Notes under the pieces: generated by a model
Seen by the model: the letters and a program-made list of their open reading frames with translations, nothing else
What the model was told of the DNA's origin: nothing
The model's database searches: none
In this document: positions 1 through 8,144 of the stretch, in pieces
Layout of the letters: each line of letters starts with the position of its first letter
How positions within the stretch are numbered: position 1 is the stretch's first letter
Origin: Rhodococcus sp. (in: high G+C Gram-positive bacteria)
GTDB taxonomy: Bacteria > Actinomycetota > Actinomycetes > Mycobacteriales > Mycobacteriaceae
Direction of reading: 5' to 3'
Length of the DNA stretch: 52,070 nucleotides
NCBI RefSeq assembly: GCF_023264675.1
Contig: NZ_JAHFVG010000042.1
Span: 1 to 52,070, forward strand
Made by a program: the position numbers and the translations under genes

Positions 1-1
1 G

Positions 2-70
2 ACCGCCGACACCGACACCAGCTCGCCGACGGAGGTGAGCACCGATGAACTGATGCAACTACCCGCCTAA
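2..70 (+). CDS. 3' end of an unidentified gene (partial)
   Basis: Reading frame 2 is open from the left edge to a TAA at 68-70, giving 22 residues that end in DELMQLPA. The stretch is rich in Thr, Ser and Asp, as in a flexible protein tail. No family can be named from so little sequence. It converges with the minus-strand remnant at 85-162. The frame could also be open by chance, although a real tail at a window edge is the simpler reading. Confidence 0.35.
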   Translation, partial: TADTDTSSPTEVSTDELMQLPA

Positions 71-84
71 CCACCAACGAAGGA

Positions 85-162
85 TCAAAAACGAGTTACA
101 CCACTACTTGGGGCTTGACCACCGACCGGGCCGGCGCCGATGACGATGTGTAGCTGGTTCAT
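85..162 (-). pseudogene. N-terminal remnant of a Rossmann-fold NAD(P)-binding protein
   Basis: On the minus strand an ATG at 162-160 follows a good ribosome site (GGAG, about five bases upstream) and encodes MNQLHIVIGAGPVGG, then ten unrelated residues and a TGA at 87-85. The opening is the classic beta-strand plus GxGxxG dinucleotide loop of NAD-dependent epimerases and dehydratases. Such proteins are normally over 200 residues, so only the first 14-15 residues appear to remain. The start signals are intact while the body is gone, as expected if a deletion or rearrangement removed it. The two palindromes at 186-248 lie just upstream and may be its old operators. A genuine 25-residue peptide is possible but less likely. 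Confidence 0.5.
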
Positions 163-185
163 GGTATCTCCGTCGTTCGTAGCGT

Positions 186-248
186 GAGCACTGCTCTCTG
201 TTTCTTCGAGTGTGCACCTGCTCGCGCCCGAAAGCAAGAGCAGTGCTC
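186..248. promoter_or_regulatory. Paired near-palindromes, probable TetR-type operators
   Basis: GAGCACTGCTC (186-196) and GAGCAGTGCTC (238-248) are each palindromic apart from the central base and are reverse complements of each other, with centres 52 bp apart. AGAGCAnTGCTCT-like sites are typical operators of TetR-family repressors in actinobacteria. They lie between the Rossmann remnant (minus) and the ABC transporter (plus), so they could have controlled either side. No TetR gene adjoins them inside the window. The assignment rests on symmetry and position only. Confidence 0.5.
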
Positions 249-348
249 TCTCAATGTGGCGAATCGAAGGTTTGGTGAACTATAGGCAATACGGAATGTA
301 GTAGGTATGCTACAAATCGCTCCACAACCACGATACGGGGAGGCAAGG

Positions 349-1263
349 GTGACACCATCGAGCGGCGGCGCGATCGACGTCGAGGACCTATGTATGCGGT
401 ACGGAAAGAACGATGTCCTCAATGGAGTGTCGTTCAACGCTCAGCGCGGCGAGGTGCTGGTCATGCTCGGCCCGAACGGCGCGGGCAAATCCACCACCCT
501 CGAGATCCTCGAGGGATTTCGGCTCCGGTCCTCCGGGAGCGTTACCGTCCTCGGAACCGACCCGGCCGACGGAGACGAGCAGTGGCGAGCACGGATAGGC
601 GTCGTACTGCAGTCGTGGCGGGATCACGGTCGCTGGCGCGTCGGCGAATTACTGGACTACCTGGGGAAGTTCTACGCGCCGTTCGGCACCGGCAGTATCG
701 AACGACCGTGGGACGTCGCTGAGCTGCTGAAACTGGTCGGCCTCACCGAGCACGCGTCGAAGAAGATCAGCTCTCTGTCCGGCGGACAGCGAAGGCGAAT
801 GGATGTGGCCATCGGGATCGTCGGTAAGCCGGAGGTGCTGTTCCTCGACGAGCCGACCGCAGGGTTCGACCCGGATGCTCGCCGCGGATTCCATGATCTG
901 GTGCACCGATTGGCGGACCTGGAAGGGACCACCATCGTGGTGACCACCCATGACCTCGACGAGGCGGAGAAGCTCGCCGACCGCATCGTCGTGCTCGGCG
1001 GCGGTCGAATCATCGCCGATGGATCCCCGGATGATCTGGCTCGCGGAATGCCGGCGGATTCGGAGGTTCGGTGGAGTCTGGACGGCCGACGCTCGGTGCA
1101 CAGCACGACTGATTCCGCGAAGTTCATCCACGATCTCTATGTGCAGCACGGAGATCGCATCGTCGAACTGGAGGTGCGCCGAAGCACGTTGGAGGACAGC
1201 TACATGGCGCTGGTACACCAATCCGGCAGCCCAGTACATGTGGTGAAAGAGGTTGCAAAATGA
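349..1263 (+). CDS. ABC transporter ATP-binding protein (DrrA-type drug/lipid exporter)
   Basis: This is the cytoplasmic ATPase of an ABC-2 export system and should power the permease encoded next. It has Walker A GPNGAGKST near residue 41, the signature LSGGQRRR near 143, Walker B VLFLDEPT near 164 and the H-loop TTHD about 35 residues later, all in the canonical order. The length of 304 residues fits the DrrA/CcmA-like class. I chose GTG 349 because GGGGAGG sits five bases upstream. An in-frame ATG at 307 would add 14 residues but has a poor ribosome site. The stop overlaps the permease start as ATGA. The exported substrate cannot be read from the sequence. Confidence 0.93.
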   Translation: MTPSSGGAIDVEDLCMRYGKNDVLNGVSFNAQRGEVLVMLGPNGAGKSTTLEILEGFRLRSSGSVTVLGTDPADGDEQWRARIGVVLQSWRDHGRWRVGELLDYLGKFYAPFGTGSIERPWDVAELLKLVGLTEHASKKISSLSGGQRRRMDVAIGIVGKPEVLFLDEPTAGFDPDARRGFHDLVHRLADLEGTTIVVTTHDLDEAEKLADRIVVLGGGRIIADGSPDDLARGMPADSEVRWSLDGRRSVHSTTDSAKFIHDLYVQHGDRIVELEVRRSTLEDSYMALVHQSGSPVHVVKEVAK

Positions 1264-2111
1264 TCGCCAAAAGTGTTGCCGTGCAAGCGGGATTTCGCCG
1301 AACCGGAATCGAACTTCGTCAGATGTTCACCGACCCTCAAGGGCTTGCGGCAGTATTTCTGTTCCCGGCGCTGATCATGGTGGCGTTGTTCTTCATGCGA
1401 AACGGCACATTCGAGTCGACGGGCTACGGTCTCGCGGTGCTGGCTCTGCCGGGTGTCATGGGCACGATCATCTTCTTCAACGGGGTCTACACCATCGGCG
1501 AGAGCCTGGTGCTCGATCGCGAGGACGGAACATTGTTGCGCGCGAAGGCAACCCCGAACGGGATGATCGGATACTTCATCGGTCGGGTGGGGACGAACGC
1601 CTGCATGGTCACGGTGCAAGTTGTGGCGATTCTGATCGCCGGCTGGGTCATCGTCGGCGGAGTGTCGCTCGACAGCGTCCGATCCTGGTTCGATCTGGTG
1701 TGGGTTCTGGTGCTCGGGTTGCTTGCAACCCTTCCGCTCGGTGCCGTGCTCGGTGCCGTGGTCGGCACCGCGCGCGCATTGTTCTTCGTGACGATGCCGT
1801 TGATGCTGGTGGTCGGAGTGTCAGGGATCTTCTATCCGATCACCGCACTACCCGGTTGGCTGCAAGGCATCGCCCAGGTGCTGCCGTGTTACTGGTTGGG
1901 CCTCGGACTGCGGTCCGCTCTGCTGCCGGACAGTGCGATGCAGATCGAGATCGACCAGTCCTGGCGACATCTGGAGACGGCGGGCGTTCTCGGCGCCTGG
2001 GCGGTCCTTGGCTTGATTCTGGCCCCGATAGTGTTGGGCCGCATGGCCCGAAACGAATCAGGAAGCAAGATGGACGAACGACGAGACAAGGCTCTGGCAC
2101 GTGCCTACTGA
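1260..2111 (+). CDS. ABC-2 type transporter permease
   Basis: A 283-residue integral membrane protein with about six hydrophobic segments. It is probably the membrane half of the exporter with the preceding ATPase. A polar N-terminus with the EFLRQMFTDP-like cytoplasmic helix seen in ABC-2 permeases (here ELRQMFTDPQ) precedes the first span. Later segments hold the typical PLMLVVGVSGIFYPI and LPCYWLGLGLR stretches. Its ATG overlaps the ATPase stop by four bases, and its own end overlaps the XRE regulator by 11 bp, so the three genes form one operon. The likely role is efflux of a drug or lipid-like compound, by inference from family. Confidence 0.9.
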   Translation: MIAKSVAVQAGFRRTGIELRQMFTDPQGLAAVFLFPALIMVALFFMRNGTFESTGYGLAVLALPGVMGTIIFFNGVYTIGESLVLDREDGTLLRAKATPNGMIGYFIGRVGTNACMVTVQVVAILIAGWVIVGGVSLDSVRSWFDLVWVLVLGLLATLPLGAVLGAVVGTARALFFVTMPLMLVVGVSGIFYPITALPGWLQGIAQVLPCYWLGLGLRSALLPDSAMQIEIDQSWRHLETAGVLGAWAVLGLILAPIVLGRMARNESGSKMDERRDKALARAY

Positions 2112-2352
2112 AGTCATCTACAACCGCATCGCGATGTTGCGTGCCGAGCGCGGCATCTCGAGGCGGGACCTGGCCGAGGCGCTCGACGTGCACTACCAAA
2201 CCGTCGGGTATCTCGAACGGGGCGAGTACAGTCCCAGCCTCCATCTCGCGCTACGGATCTCGCACTATTTCGAGGTACCGATGGAGGTCATCTTCTCGAT
2301 CGACCCCTTCGCTCGACTCGGTTCGGCCGAGTCGGGTGACTCGACGGCCTGA
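2101..2352 (+). CDS. XRE-family helix-turn-helix regulator
   Basis: A small 83-residue DNA-binding protein of the Cro/CI class. Residues 7-62 form a full HTH_3 domain (IAMLRAERGISRRDLAEALDV, then VHYQTVGYLERGEYSPSL). The 20 or so residues after it are low-complexity (GSAESGDSTA). It starts with GTG inside the end of the permease gene, which implies translational coupling. Short XRE proteins of this type often sit at the end of ABC-2 operons and probably tune their own transporter, which is an inference here. No ligand-binding domain is present. Confidence 0.85.
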   Translation: MPTEVIYNRIAMLRAERGISRRDLAEALDVHYQTVGYLERGEYSPSLHLALRISHYFEVPMEVIFSIDPFARLGSAESGDSTA

Positions 2353-2395
2353 CCGTCGACAGTGACCCGCGAATTACTACACACGGGAGGTAGTC

Positions 2396-3280
2396 ATGGC
2401 AAAGATCGGCGGTTTCAAGAACGACAAAGCCCGGGAGCGCTACATGGGATGCTACCGAGCTTTGGAAGATCTATGGCCCACTTCGGTTTCGGTGACTCCG
2501 CTCGACGTGGAAACATCCTACGGGTCCACGCGTATCCGTAAATTCGGCAGCGGATCGGGGACACCGATGGTGTTGATCCATCCGATCTCCGGGACCGGTC
2601 ACGCGTGGGCTCCGTTCGCCGAGACATTTGCTTCCGATCGAACGGTGTACGCACTCGACACCATCGGGACGGCGGGAAAAAGCGTGCAGACTGCGCCGAT
2701 GACCGAGGGTGCAGACTATGCGCGGTGGATCGGGGACGTGCTCGATGCTCTCGACCTCGAATCCGCGCACCTGTTCGGATACTCCGAAGGCGCGTGGCAT
2801 GCCGCGCTGGCAGGAGCGGGGATTTCGGAACGTCTGGCCAGCCTGACTCTCGGTGAACCGGGCGCGGCCGTCGGCAAGGTGAGCAAGAAGCTTCTGTGGA
2901 GGATGATCCGGTTGGGTATGCGGCCCACGAACGAAGGCTTTGCGAAGTTCAACGCGTGGCTGTCTCCAGGAATCGAGCTCTCGGCCGTCGAGGTGGACTG
3001 TGCCCGAGCATCGTTGGGCTATCGACGTCGTACGCCCTGGCAGTCACCTTTGAAAGACGAACAGCTGCAGTCGATCTCATGCCCCACGTATGCGTTCTTC
3101 GGGGCCGAGACGGTGCTCGCCGATCCGAAGATCGGAGCGGAACGGATAACGGCCAACGTTCTCGGTGCCCGCACCGAGATCATCGAGGGAGGAGGCCACA
3201 GCGTCCTGTGGCAGATGCCGGGCTCGGTCGTACCGGCCGTCATGGAGTTCGTACGCTCCCACGACGAAGTAACGGCCTGA
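2396..3280 (+). CDS. Alpha/beta hydrolase
   Basis: A 294-residue cytoplasmic alpha/beta-hydrolase fold protein. The nucleophile elbow GYSEG places the serine near residue 128, the oxyanion strand reads MVLIHPISGTGHAW near residue 62, and the probable catalytic histidine lies in GGGHSVLWQ near residue 267. An acidic member is likely in the FFGAETVLADP segment before it. GGGAGG-like sequence (gggaggtagtc) precedes the ATG, a strong ribosome site. It lies 43 bp after the XRE gene and just before a TetR gene on the same strand, so the TetR may control it. The substrate is unknown; esterase, lactonase or haloalkane-dehalogenase-like activity would all fit. Confidence 0.88.
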   Translation: MAKIGGFKNDKARERYMGCYRALEDLWPTSVSVTPLDVETSYGSTRIRKFGSGSGTPMVLIHPISGTGHAWAPFAETFASDRTVYALDTIGTAGKSVQTAPMTEGADYARWIGDVLDALDLESAHLFGYSEGAWHAALAGAGISERLASLTLGEPGAAVGKVSKKLLWRMIRLGMRPTNEGFAKFNAWLSPGIELSAVEVDCARASLGYRRRTPWQSPLKDEQLQSISCPTYAFFGAETVLADPKIGAERITANVLGARTEIIEGGGHSVLWQMPGSVVPAVMEFVRSHDEVTA

Positions 3281-3300
3281 GGTCACATCTCACCGTTACT
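3268..3300. promoter_or_regulatory. 8-bp inverted repeat spanning the hydrolase stop and TetR start region
   Basis: AGTAACGG (3268-3275) and CCGTTACT (3293-3300) are perfect reverse complements separated by 17 bp. The repeat begins within the last codons of the hydrolase gene and ends ten bases before the TetR ATG. It could be the TetR operator (autoregulation) or a weak stem-loop reducing read-through. No T-tract follows it, so I lean slightly to the operator reading. Confidence 0.4.
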
Positions 3301-3309
3301 GTGTCCTCT

Positions 3310-3999
3310 ATGTCGACTACCCCTCGCGAACGCGCCCGAGCACAGACGCTCGCCGACATCACCCGAATCGGCCGCGAACATCTCGCTGCCGACGGGGCGG
3401 CGGCGCTGTCTCTGCGTGCAGTCGCGAGGGATCTCGGGGTCGTGTCCTCGGCGGTCTATCGTTACGTCAAGAGCCGCGACGAACTGCTGACGTTGCTCGT
3501 CGTCGACGCGTACACCGAGCTGGGCGACGAGGTGGAGGCCGCTGTGGCGGCCGTCGACGGTCCCGTCGAGAAGTTTCTGGCGCTCGGACGAACGGTCCGC
3601 ACGTGGGGGCGCCGTGTGCCGTCGAGCTACGCGTTGCTGTTCGGCAGCCCGGTCCCCGGATATCACGCGCCGGCCGAGCAGACGACCGGGCCCGGAACGC
3701 GCGTCATCGTCCAGTTGGTCCGCATCTTCGACGAAGCGGACCGATCGGGTCTGCTGGAGTCGCGGGCGTCCTCGGTATCGCTCGGTCCCCTGCACGACGA
3801 TTTCACCGAAGTTCGTAACGAAATGGGAACGCCGTTGTCCGACGACGCCCTCGCGCGTGGGGTGTTGGTGTGGGCGTCATTGTTCGGCGCGGTGAGCTTC
3901 GACGTCTTCGACCAGTACGGATCCGAGACGTTCGGTGCCAGGGACGTGCTGTTCGAACATCAACTGGCGTGCCTGGTGGAACTGGCGGGGTTCCACTAG
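3310..3999 (+). CDS. TetR/AcrR-family transcriptional regulator
   Basis: A 229-residue repressor-type protein. The N-terminal helix-turn-helix reads ALSLRAVARDLGVVSSAVYRYVKSRDEL, the usual TetR pattern. The C-terminal half, with WGRRVPSSYALLFGSPVPGY, matches the WHG-type (TetR_C_13) ligand domain. The ATG at 3310 begins MSTTPRERAR; a GTG at 3301 adds three residues. No clear ribosome site is visible, so leaderless translation is possible. An inverted repeat at 3268-3300 immediately upstream could be its operator. It probably regulates itself and perhaps the preceding hydrolase. Confidence 0.9.
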   Translation: MSTTPRERARAQTLADITRIGREHLAADGAAALSLRAVARDLGVVSSAVYRYVKSRDELLTLLVVDAYTELGDEVEAAVAAVDGPVEKFLALGRTVRTWGRRVPSSYALLFGSPVPGYHAPAEQTTGPGTRVIVQLVRIFDEADRSGLLESRASSVSLGPLHDDFTEVRNEMGTPLSDDALARGVLVWASLFGAVSFDVFDQYGSETFGARDVLFEHQLACLVELAGFH

Positions 4000-4060
4000 C
4001 TCGGTAACTCGTCCGATTCCTTGCGTCACATCCGGTGGTTCGCGGTGCCACAATGTGTCC

Positions 4061-4669
4061 ATGGCGGCGCATGCGGAAGAACCGGAAGACCAGACGGCAT
4101 CCGTCGATCAGGCGGTACGCCCCGGAAGCTTGTTGGTGAGCTCGATCGAGCTCGTCGAGCCGACGTTCCGACGCACGGTCGTCTACATGATCGAGCACAA
4201 CGACTCCGGCAGTCTCGGCGTCGTCATCAACCGTCCGAGTGAGACGGCAGTGCAGAACGTGTTGCCGCAGTGGTCCGAGCTGGCCGCCCGACCGAAGGCG
4301 CTGTACGTCGGCGGACCGGTGAAACGCGATTCGGCGCTGTGCCTGGCCACGGTGCGCACCGGCGTCGACATCGCCGGCATCCCCGGCATCAGGCGCGTCG
4401 ACGGCCGAGTCGTGATGATCGATCTCGATTCCGATCCGGCCGATATCGCACCGCTCGTCGACGGAGTGCGCATCTTCGCCGGCTACTCGGGGTGGACACT
4501 GGGCCAGCTCGACGGTGAACTCGGTCGCGACGATTGGATGGTGGTTTCGGCTCTCGCGTCGGACGTCATCGGTCCTCCGAAGATCGATCTGTGGGCTTCC
4601 GTGCTGCGGCGCCAGCCGATGCCGTTGGCGATGTTGGCGTCGCATCCGATCGAGGTCGAGCGGAACTAG
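4061..4669 (+). CDS. YqgE/AlgH family protein (UPF0301)
   Basis: A 202-residue protein with the full YqgE signature: PGSLLVSS near the start, TVVYMIEHNDSGSLGVVINRPSE, then YVGGPVKRDSALCL and FAGYSGWTLGQLDGEL. The family is widespread and its function is still uncertain. In Pseudomonas AlgH is linked to alginate regulation, but no such role is implied here. ATG 4061 matches the family length. CACAAT at 4049-4054 lies six bases before it, which would suit a leaderless message. A strong bidirectional terminator separates it from the convergent gadB gene. Confidence 0.93.
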   Translation: MAAHAEEPEDQTASVDQAVRPGSLLVSSIELVEPTFRRTVVYMIEHNDSGSLGVVINRPSETAVQNVLPQWSELAARPKALYVGGPVKRDSALCLATVRTGVDIAGIPGIRRVDGRVVMIDLDSDPADIAPLVDGVRIFAGYSGWTLGQLDGELGRDDWMVVSALASDVIGPPKIDLWASVLRRQPMPLAMLASHPIEVERN

Positions 4670-4683
4670 CGCCTGCGGCGCCC

Positions 4684-4723
4684 GTGTGTGCGTGGTCGGC
4701 ACCTGGACCGACTACGCACACAC
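4684..4723. terminator. Bidirectional stem-loop terminator between yqgE and gadB
   Basis: A 16-bp stem (4684-4699 with 4708-4723, one G-T wobble) encloses an 8-base loop. It lies between two convergent genes, with 14 bp to the yqgE stop and 16 bp to the gadB stop. There is no U-tract on either strand, as is usual for actinobacterial hairpin terminators. Confidence 0.85.
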
Positions 4724-4739
4724 CGGCAGCGGAGCTGCA

Positions 4740-6119
4740 TCAATGCGCGAAGTGCGTCGCCGTCGACCCACCGTGCCCGGCTGCTGCGGCATCGAGCTGG
4801 TCGATGACCTCGCTGATCGCGATGCACAGTAACCGCCCGAGGTCTGCGCTGAAGCCTTCGCGAACTACGATGCGCAGCACGGCGACGTCGGTTGCGTTGT
4901 CCGGCATCGTGTATGCGGGCACCTGCCAACCACGAGCACGTAGTTCGTGGGAGATGTCGAACACCGTGTAGTCGCGCTCGCCGGTGAGCTCGAAGGAGAT
5001 GACGGGGATCGCGCTTCCGTCGGTGATGACGTGAAACGCCGGGTGTTCGGTGAGGTGGCCGCTGACCCGAACGGCGGTGTCGCGCAGCGCCTTCATGATG
5101 TCGGTGTAGCCGGAGCGTCCGAGCCGCAGGAAGTTGTAGTACTGACCGATCACCTGGTTGCCCGGCCTCGAGAAGTTCAAGGTGAACGTCGGCATGTCGC
5201 CGCCGAGATAGTTGACGCGGAACACCAGATCCTCGGGCAGGTCCTCGCGGGTTCGCCACACCGCGAATCCGATTCCGGGATAGGTCAGTCCGTACTTGTG
5301 ACCGCTGGCATTGATGGAAACCACGCGCGGCAGGCGGAAATCCCACTCCAGATGTGGATCCAGGAACGGTACGACGAATCCTCCGCTGGCCGCGTCCACA
5401 TGGACCGGGACGTCCGGCCCACCGTCCGCCGCGATCGAGTCGAGGACGTCGCAGATCTCCGCAACCGGTTCGAGCTCCCCGGTGAATGTGGTGCCGAGGA
5501 TCGCGCACACGCCGATGGTGTTCTCGTCGACTGCGTCGCGGACCTGCTCCGGGGTGATGACGTACCGGCCACGTTCCACCGGTAGGTACTTGGGCTCGAC
5601 GTCGAAGTAGCGGCAGAACTTCTCCCAGACCACCTGAACGTTGCTTCCCAGAACGAGATTGGGCCGTGTGGTGTCACTGTCGCCGCGGCGTGCGCGCCAG
5701 CGCCACTTCAGCGCGAGGCCTGCGAGCATGACTGCCTCGCTCGACCCGATGGTCGATACCCCGGTGGCGCTGCCCGGATCCTCCGGATCGAGGCCCGGTG
5801 CATGAAACAGGTCGGCGACCATGTTGACGCAGCGTTCCTCGATGGAGGCCGTTGCCGGGTACTCGTCCTTGTCGATCATGTTCTTGTCGAAGGTCTCGGC
5901 CATCAACTTCTCGGCCTGCGGATCCATCCAGGTGGTGACGAAGGTGGCGAGATTGAGCCGGGAGGAACCGTCGAGCATCAGTTCGTCGTGGATGAACCGG
6001 TAGGCGGCTTCCGGATCGAGTTGCTCCTCGGGCAGTCGCAGCGCTGGGATCGGATTGGTTGCGAGTCGGCCGGTGTACGCCGCAGAGATGACGCCGTCGG
6101 GATGCTCGAGTCGGGCCAC
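4740..6119 (-). CDS. gadB: Glutamate decarboxylase
   Basis: A 459-residue PLP enzyme that converts L-glutamate to GABA and CO2 while consuming a proton. Family landmarks run the full length: NMIDKDEYPATASIEERCVNM, PVHVDAASGGFV, and INASGHKYG with the PLP lysine at about 275, matching Lys276 of E. coli GadB. TLNFSRPGNQVIGQYYNFLRLG follows. GTG 6119 is preceded by GGAGG at five bases. It lies 33 bp downstream of the SBF-like transporter gene on the same strand, so they probably share a transcript. The usual partner antiporter GadC is absent from the window. Roles in acid resistance or GABA metabolism are likely. Confidence 0.95.
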   Translation of the reverse strand: MARLEHPDGVISAAYTGRLATNPIPALRLPEEQLDPEAAYRFIHDELMLDGSSRLNLATFVTTWMDPQAEKLMAETFDKNMIDKDEYPATASIEERCVNMVADLFHAPGLDPEDPGSATGVSTIGSSEAVMLAGLALKWRWRARRGDSDTTRPNLVLGSNVQVVWEKFCRYFDVEPKYLPVERGRYVITPEQVRDAVDENTIGVCAILGTTFTGELEPVAEICDVLDSIAADGGPDVPVHVDAASGGFVVPFLDPHLEWDFRLPRVVSINASGHKYGLTYPGIGFAVWRTREDLPEDLVFRVNYLGGDMPTFTLNFSRPGNQVIGQYYNFLRLGRSGYTDIMKALRDTAVRVSGHLTEHPAFHVITDGSAIPVISFELTGERDYTVFDISHELRARGWQVPAYTMPDNATDVAVLRIVVREGFSADLGRLLCIAISEVIDQLDAAAAGHGGSTATHFAH

Positions 6120-6152
6120 GTTTTCCTCCAGAGAGTCTTCGGATCTCTCACG

Positions 6153-7163
6153 CTAACCGGGCAACGCGACCTCCGCATCACCCTTGACAGGCGATTGTGC
6201 GGCGTACCGTTGCGCCAGCACAGCACAGACCATCAGCTGAATCTGATGAAACAGCAGCAAGGGCAGCACGATCAGTCCGACCGGCTGTCCGATGAACAGC
6301 ACCGAGGCCATCGGCAACCCGCTGGCCAGGCTTTTCTTGGACCCGCAGAACACGAGGACGATACGGTCCGGCAGCGGGAATCCCATTGCCTTACCGATGA
6401 AGTGAGTGAGAGTGAGCACCGCAGCGAGAATCACGCAGCACACCACCACGACGGCAACGATCTGCCATGCCGAAACCGCCGACCACACATGTTGATTCAT
6501 GCTCTCGCTGAACGCGGAGTAGACGACGAGCAGGATCGAGCCGCGGTCCACCACCTTGGTCGGCCGGGAATGCCGTGCCAGCCAGCCCTTGACGAGAGGT
6601 CGGATCAGTTGGCCGACAAGGAACGGGATGAGTAGCTGGGCAACGATGTTCAGGATCGAGCTTGCTTCGACGTGAGCGTCGCCCGATGTGTCGAGCAGCA
6701 GGATGACCAGGAGGGGGGTCACGAAGACTCCGACGATGTTGGAGAACGATGCGCTCACCACAGCGCCTGCGACGTTTCCCTTCGCGATGGAGGTGAAGGC
6801 GATGGACGACTGAACCGTCGACGGCACCAGGCACAGGAAGAGAATTCCGGTGTAGAGGTCGGCGGACACCACGGCCGGTTCGAGAATTCGAAGCGCGAGT
6901 CCGATCAACGGAAAGAGCACATAAGTGGTGGCCAACACCACGCTGTGCAGTCGCCAATGCTTGACGCCCTGCCATGCTTCCTGAGGCGACAGACGCGCAC
7001 CGTAGATCAGAAACAGCAAGCCGATGGCGATCTTGGTGCACCAGCCGAGAACGGTTTCGGCGGTACCGGTGGCGGGAAGGATGCTGGCCAAGGCGGCAGT
7101 CGCGAAGATTCCGAGGACGAAGCCGTCGGGGCGGGCCTGCCTGAGAAAGTTCACTCGGCTCAC
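6153..7163 (-). CDS. Bile acid:sodium symporter-like (SBF-like) membrane transporter
   Basis: A 336-residue protein with about ten hydrophobic segments, typical of the SBF-like family (PF13593, YfeH type). It shows LCLVPSTVQSSIAFTSIAKGN, with the conserved proline-threonine crossover, and FCGSKKSLASGLPMASVLF in the second half. Members move organic anions, and the true substrate is seldom known. It heads an apparent operon with gadB and is divergent from a LysR regulator 75 bp away. A role in glutamate or GABA movement is suggested by context alone. The regulator's probable operator lies in the shared intergenic region. Confidence 0.88.
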   Translation of the reverse strand: MSRVNFLRQARPDGFVLGIFATAALASILPATGTAETVLGWCTKIAIGLLFLIYGARLSPQEAWQGVKHWRLHSVVLATTYVLFPLIGLALRILEPAVVSADLYTGILFLCLVPSTVQSSIAFTSIAKGNVAGAVVSASFSNIVGVFVTPLLVILLLDTSGDAHVEASSILNIVAQLLIPFLVGQLIRPLVKGWLARHSRPTKVVDRGSILLVVYSAFSESMNQHVWSAVSAWQIVAVVVVCCVILAAVLTLTHFIGKAMGFPLPDRIVLVFCGSKKSLASGLPMASVLFIGQPVGLIVLPLLLFHQIQLMVCAVLAQRYAAQSPVKGDAEVALPG

Positions 7164-7199
7164 GATATCGGTTCAGGATTGATCGCGAAAGACGATAAG

Positions 7200-7218
7200 C
7201 ACGTTTACTGAGAACGTG
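7200..7218. promoter_or_regulatory. Probable LysR operator between SBF transporter and lysR
   Basis: CACGTT and AACGTG (7200-7205 and 7213-7218) form a perfect 6-bp inverted repeat with a 7-bp spacer, within the 75-bp gap between the divergent genes. This is the size and symmetry of LysR-type recognition sites (T-N11-A embedded in dyads). It lies 21 bp before the lysR GTG, where binding would both repress lysR and control the transporter-gadB operon. Confidence 0.55.
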
Positions 7219-7238
7219 ATTCATGATAGATCTGGATC

Positions 7239-8078
7239 GTGCGACTCGATCCGATTCTCCTTCGAACCTTCCTCGCCGTCGAACGAGAGGGCGGATTCAC
7301 CGCGGGCGGTCAGCTCCTCGGGCTCCGGCAGTCCACGGTCAGTGGCCACATCACCCGGCTCGAGAAGGCAGTGGGGCGCGAGCTGTTTCTGCGTGACACC
7401 CGAAACTTGGAACTCACCGGCGACGGCACGGCAATGATCGGGTTCGCCCGCGCGATCCTCGACGCCACCGCGGAAGCGGAGTACTACTTCACGGAAGCGC
7501 CGCTGTCGGGGCGGCTTCGGCTCGGCGTGTCCGACGATCTCGTCGCCACCGAACTGCCGCGCGTCCTGTACGACTTTCGTAAGGCGCACCCCGGAGTCGA
7601 TCTCGAGCTGATCGTGGGCCTCAGCGAAACGTTGAGATCGAAATTCGACGCCGGAGAACTCGATCTCGTGTTCGGAAAACGGCGGCCGGGCGAGACACAC
7701 GGAGAACTCGTGTGGGCGGACCGTCTCGTCTGGGTAGGAACGCCGGGCACCACGCCGCCGGAGGGAGTCGTGCCGTTCGCGACGTATCCGCCGCCGAGTA
7801 TCACTCGAAGTGCTGCGCTCGCGGCTCTCGATCGTGCGGGCCGCGCGTGGCGAATCACCTGTGTGACCGACAGTGAGCTCGGTCTACGCGCAGCAGCGCA
7901 GGCTGGGCTCGGCTATTTCGTGCACGCCCTCTCGACTCTTCCCGAAGGTCTGGTGGCACTCGACGACCACGGACTCCCCGATCCGGGAAACATCGAATTC
8001 GTTCTCGTCACTCGCGACCGGTCACGATCACCGAGAGGTGCTTTGCGCGACGCGATCATGACGCGTCTGAGGCATTGA
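7239..8078 (+). CDS. LysR-family transcriptional regulator
   Basis: A 279-residue regulator. Residues 1-60 form the winged HTH (LLRTFLAVEREGGFTAGGQLLGLRQSTVSGHITRLEKAVGRELF, read across positions 8-52). The effector domain begins near SGRLRLGVSDDLV, residue about 88. GTG 7239 gives the standard LysR N-terminus (RLDPILLRTFLAV). It is transcribed away from the SBF transporter and gadB, the usual layout for a LysR protein controlling its divergent neighbour. The effector is unknown; glutamate, acid stress or the transported anion are guesses. Confidence 0.93.
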   Translation: MRLDPILLRTFLAVEREGGFTAGGQLLGLRQSTVSGHITRLEKAVGRELFLRDTRNLELTGDGTAMIGFARAILDATAEAEYYFTEAPLSGRLRLGVSDDLVATELPRVLYDFRKAHPGVDLELIVGLSETLRSKFDAGELDLVFGKRRPGETHGELVWADRLVWVGTPGTTPPEGVVPFATYPPPSITRSAALAALDRAGRAWRITCVTDSELGLRAAAQAGLGYFVHALSTLPEGLVALDDHGLPDPGNIEFVLVTRDRSRSPRGALRDAIMTRLRH

Positions 8079-8144
8079 TGTTGTGAAGGTGCCCAACCCC
8101 ACGGCAATCGTTCGATCTCTTGTCCAGAGATAGCCGATCTCGAT

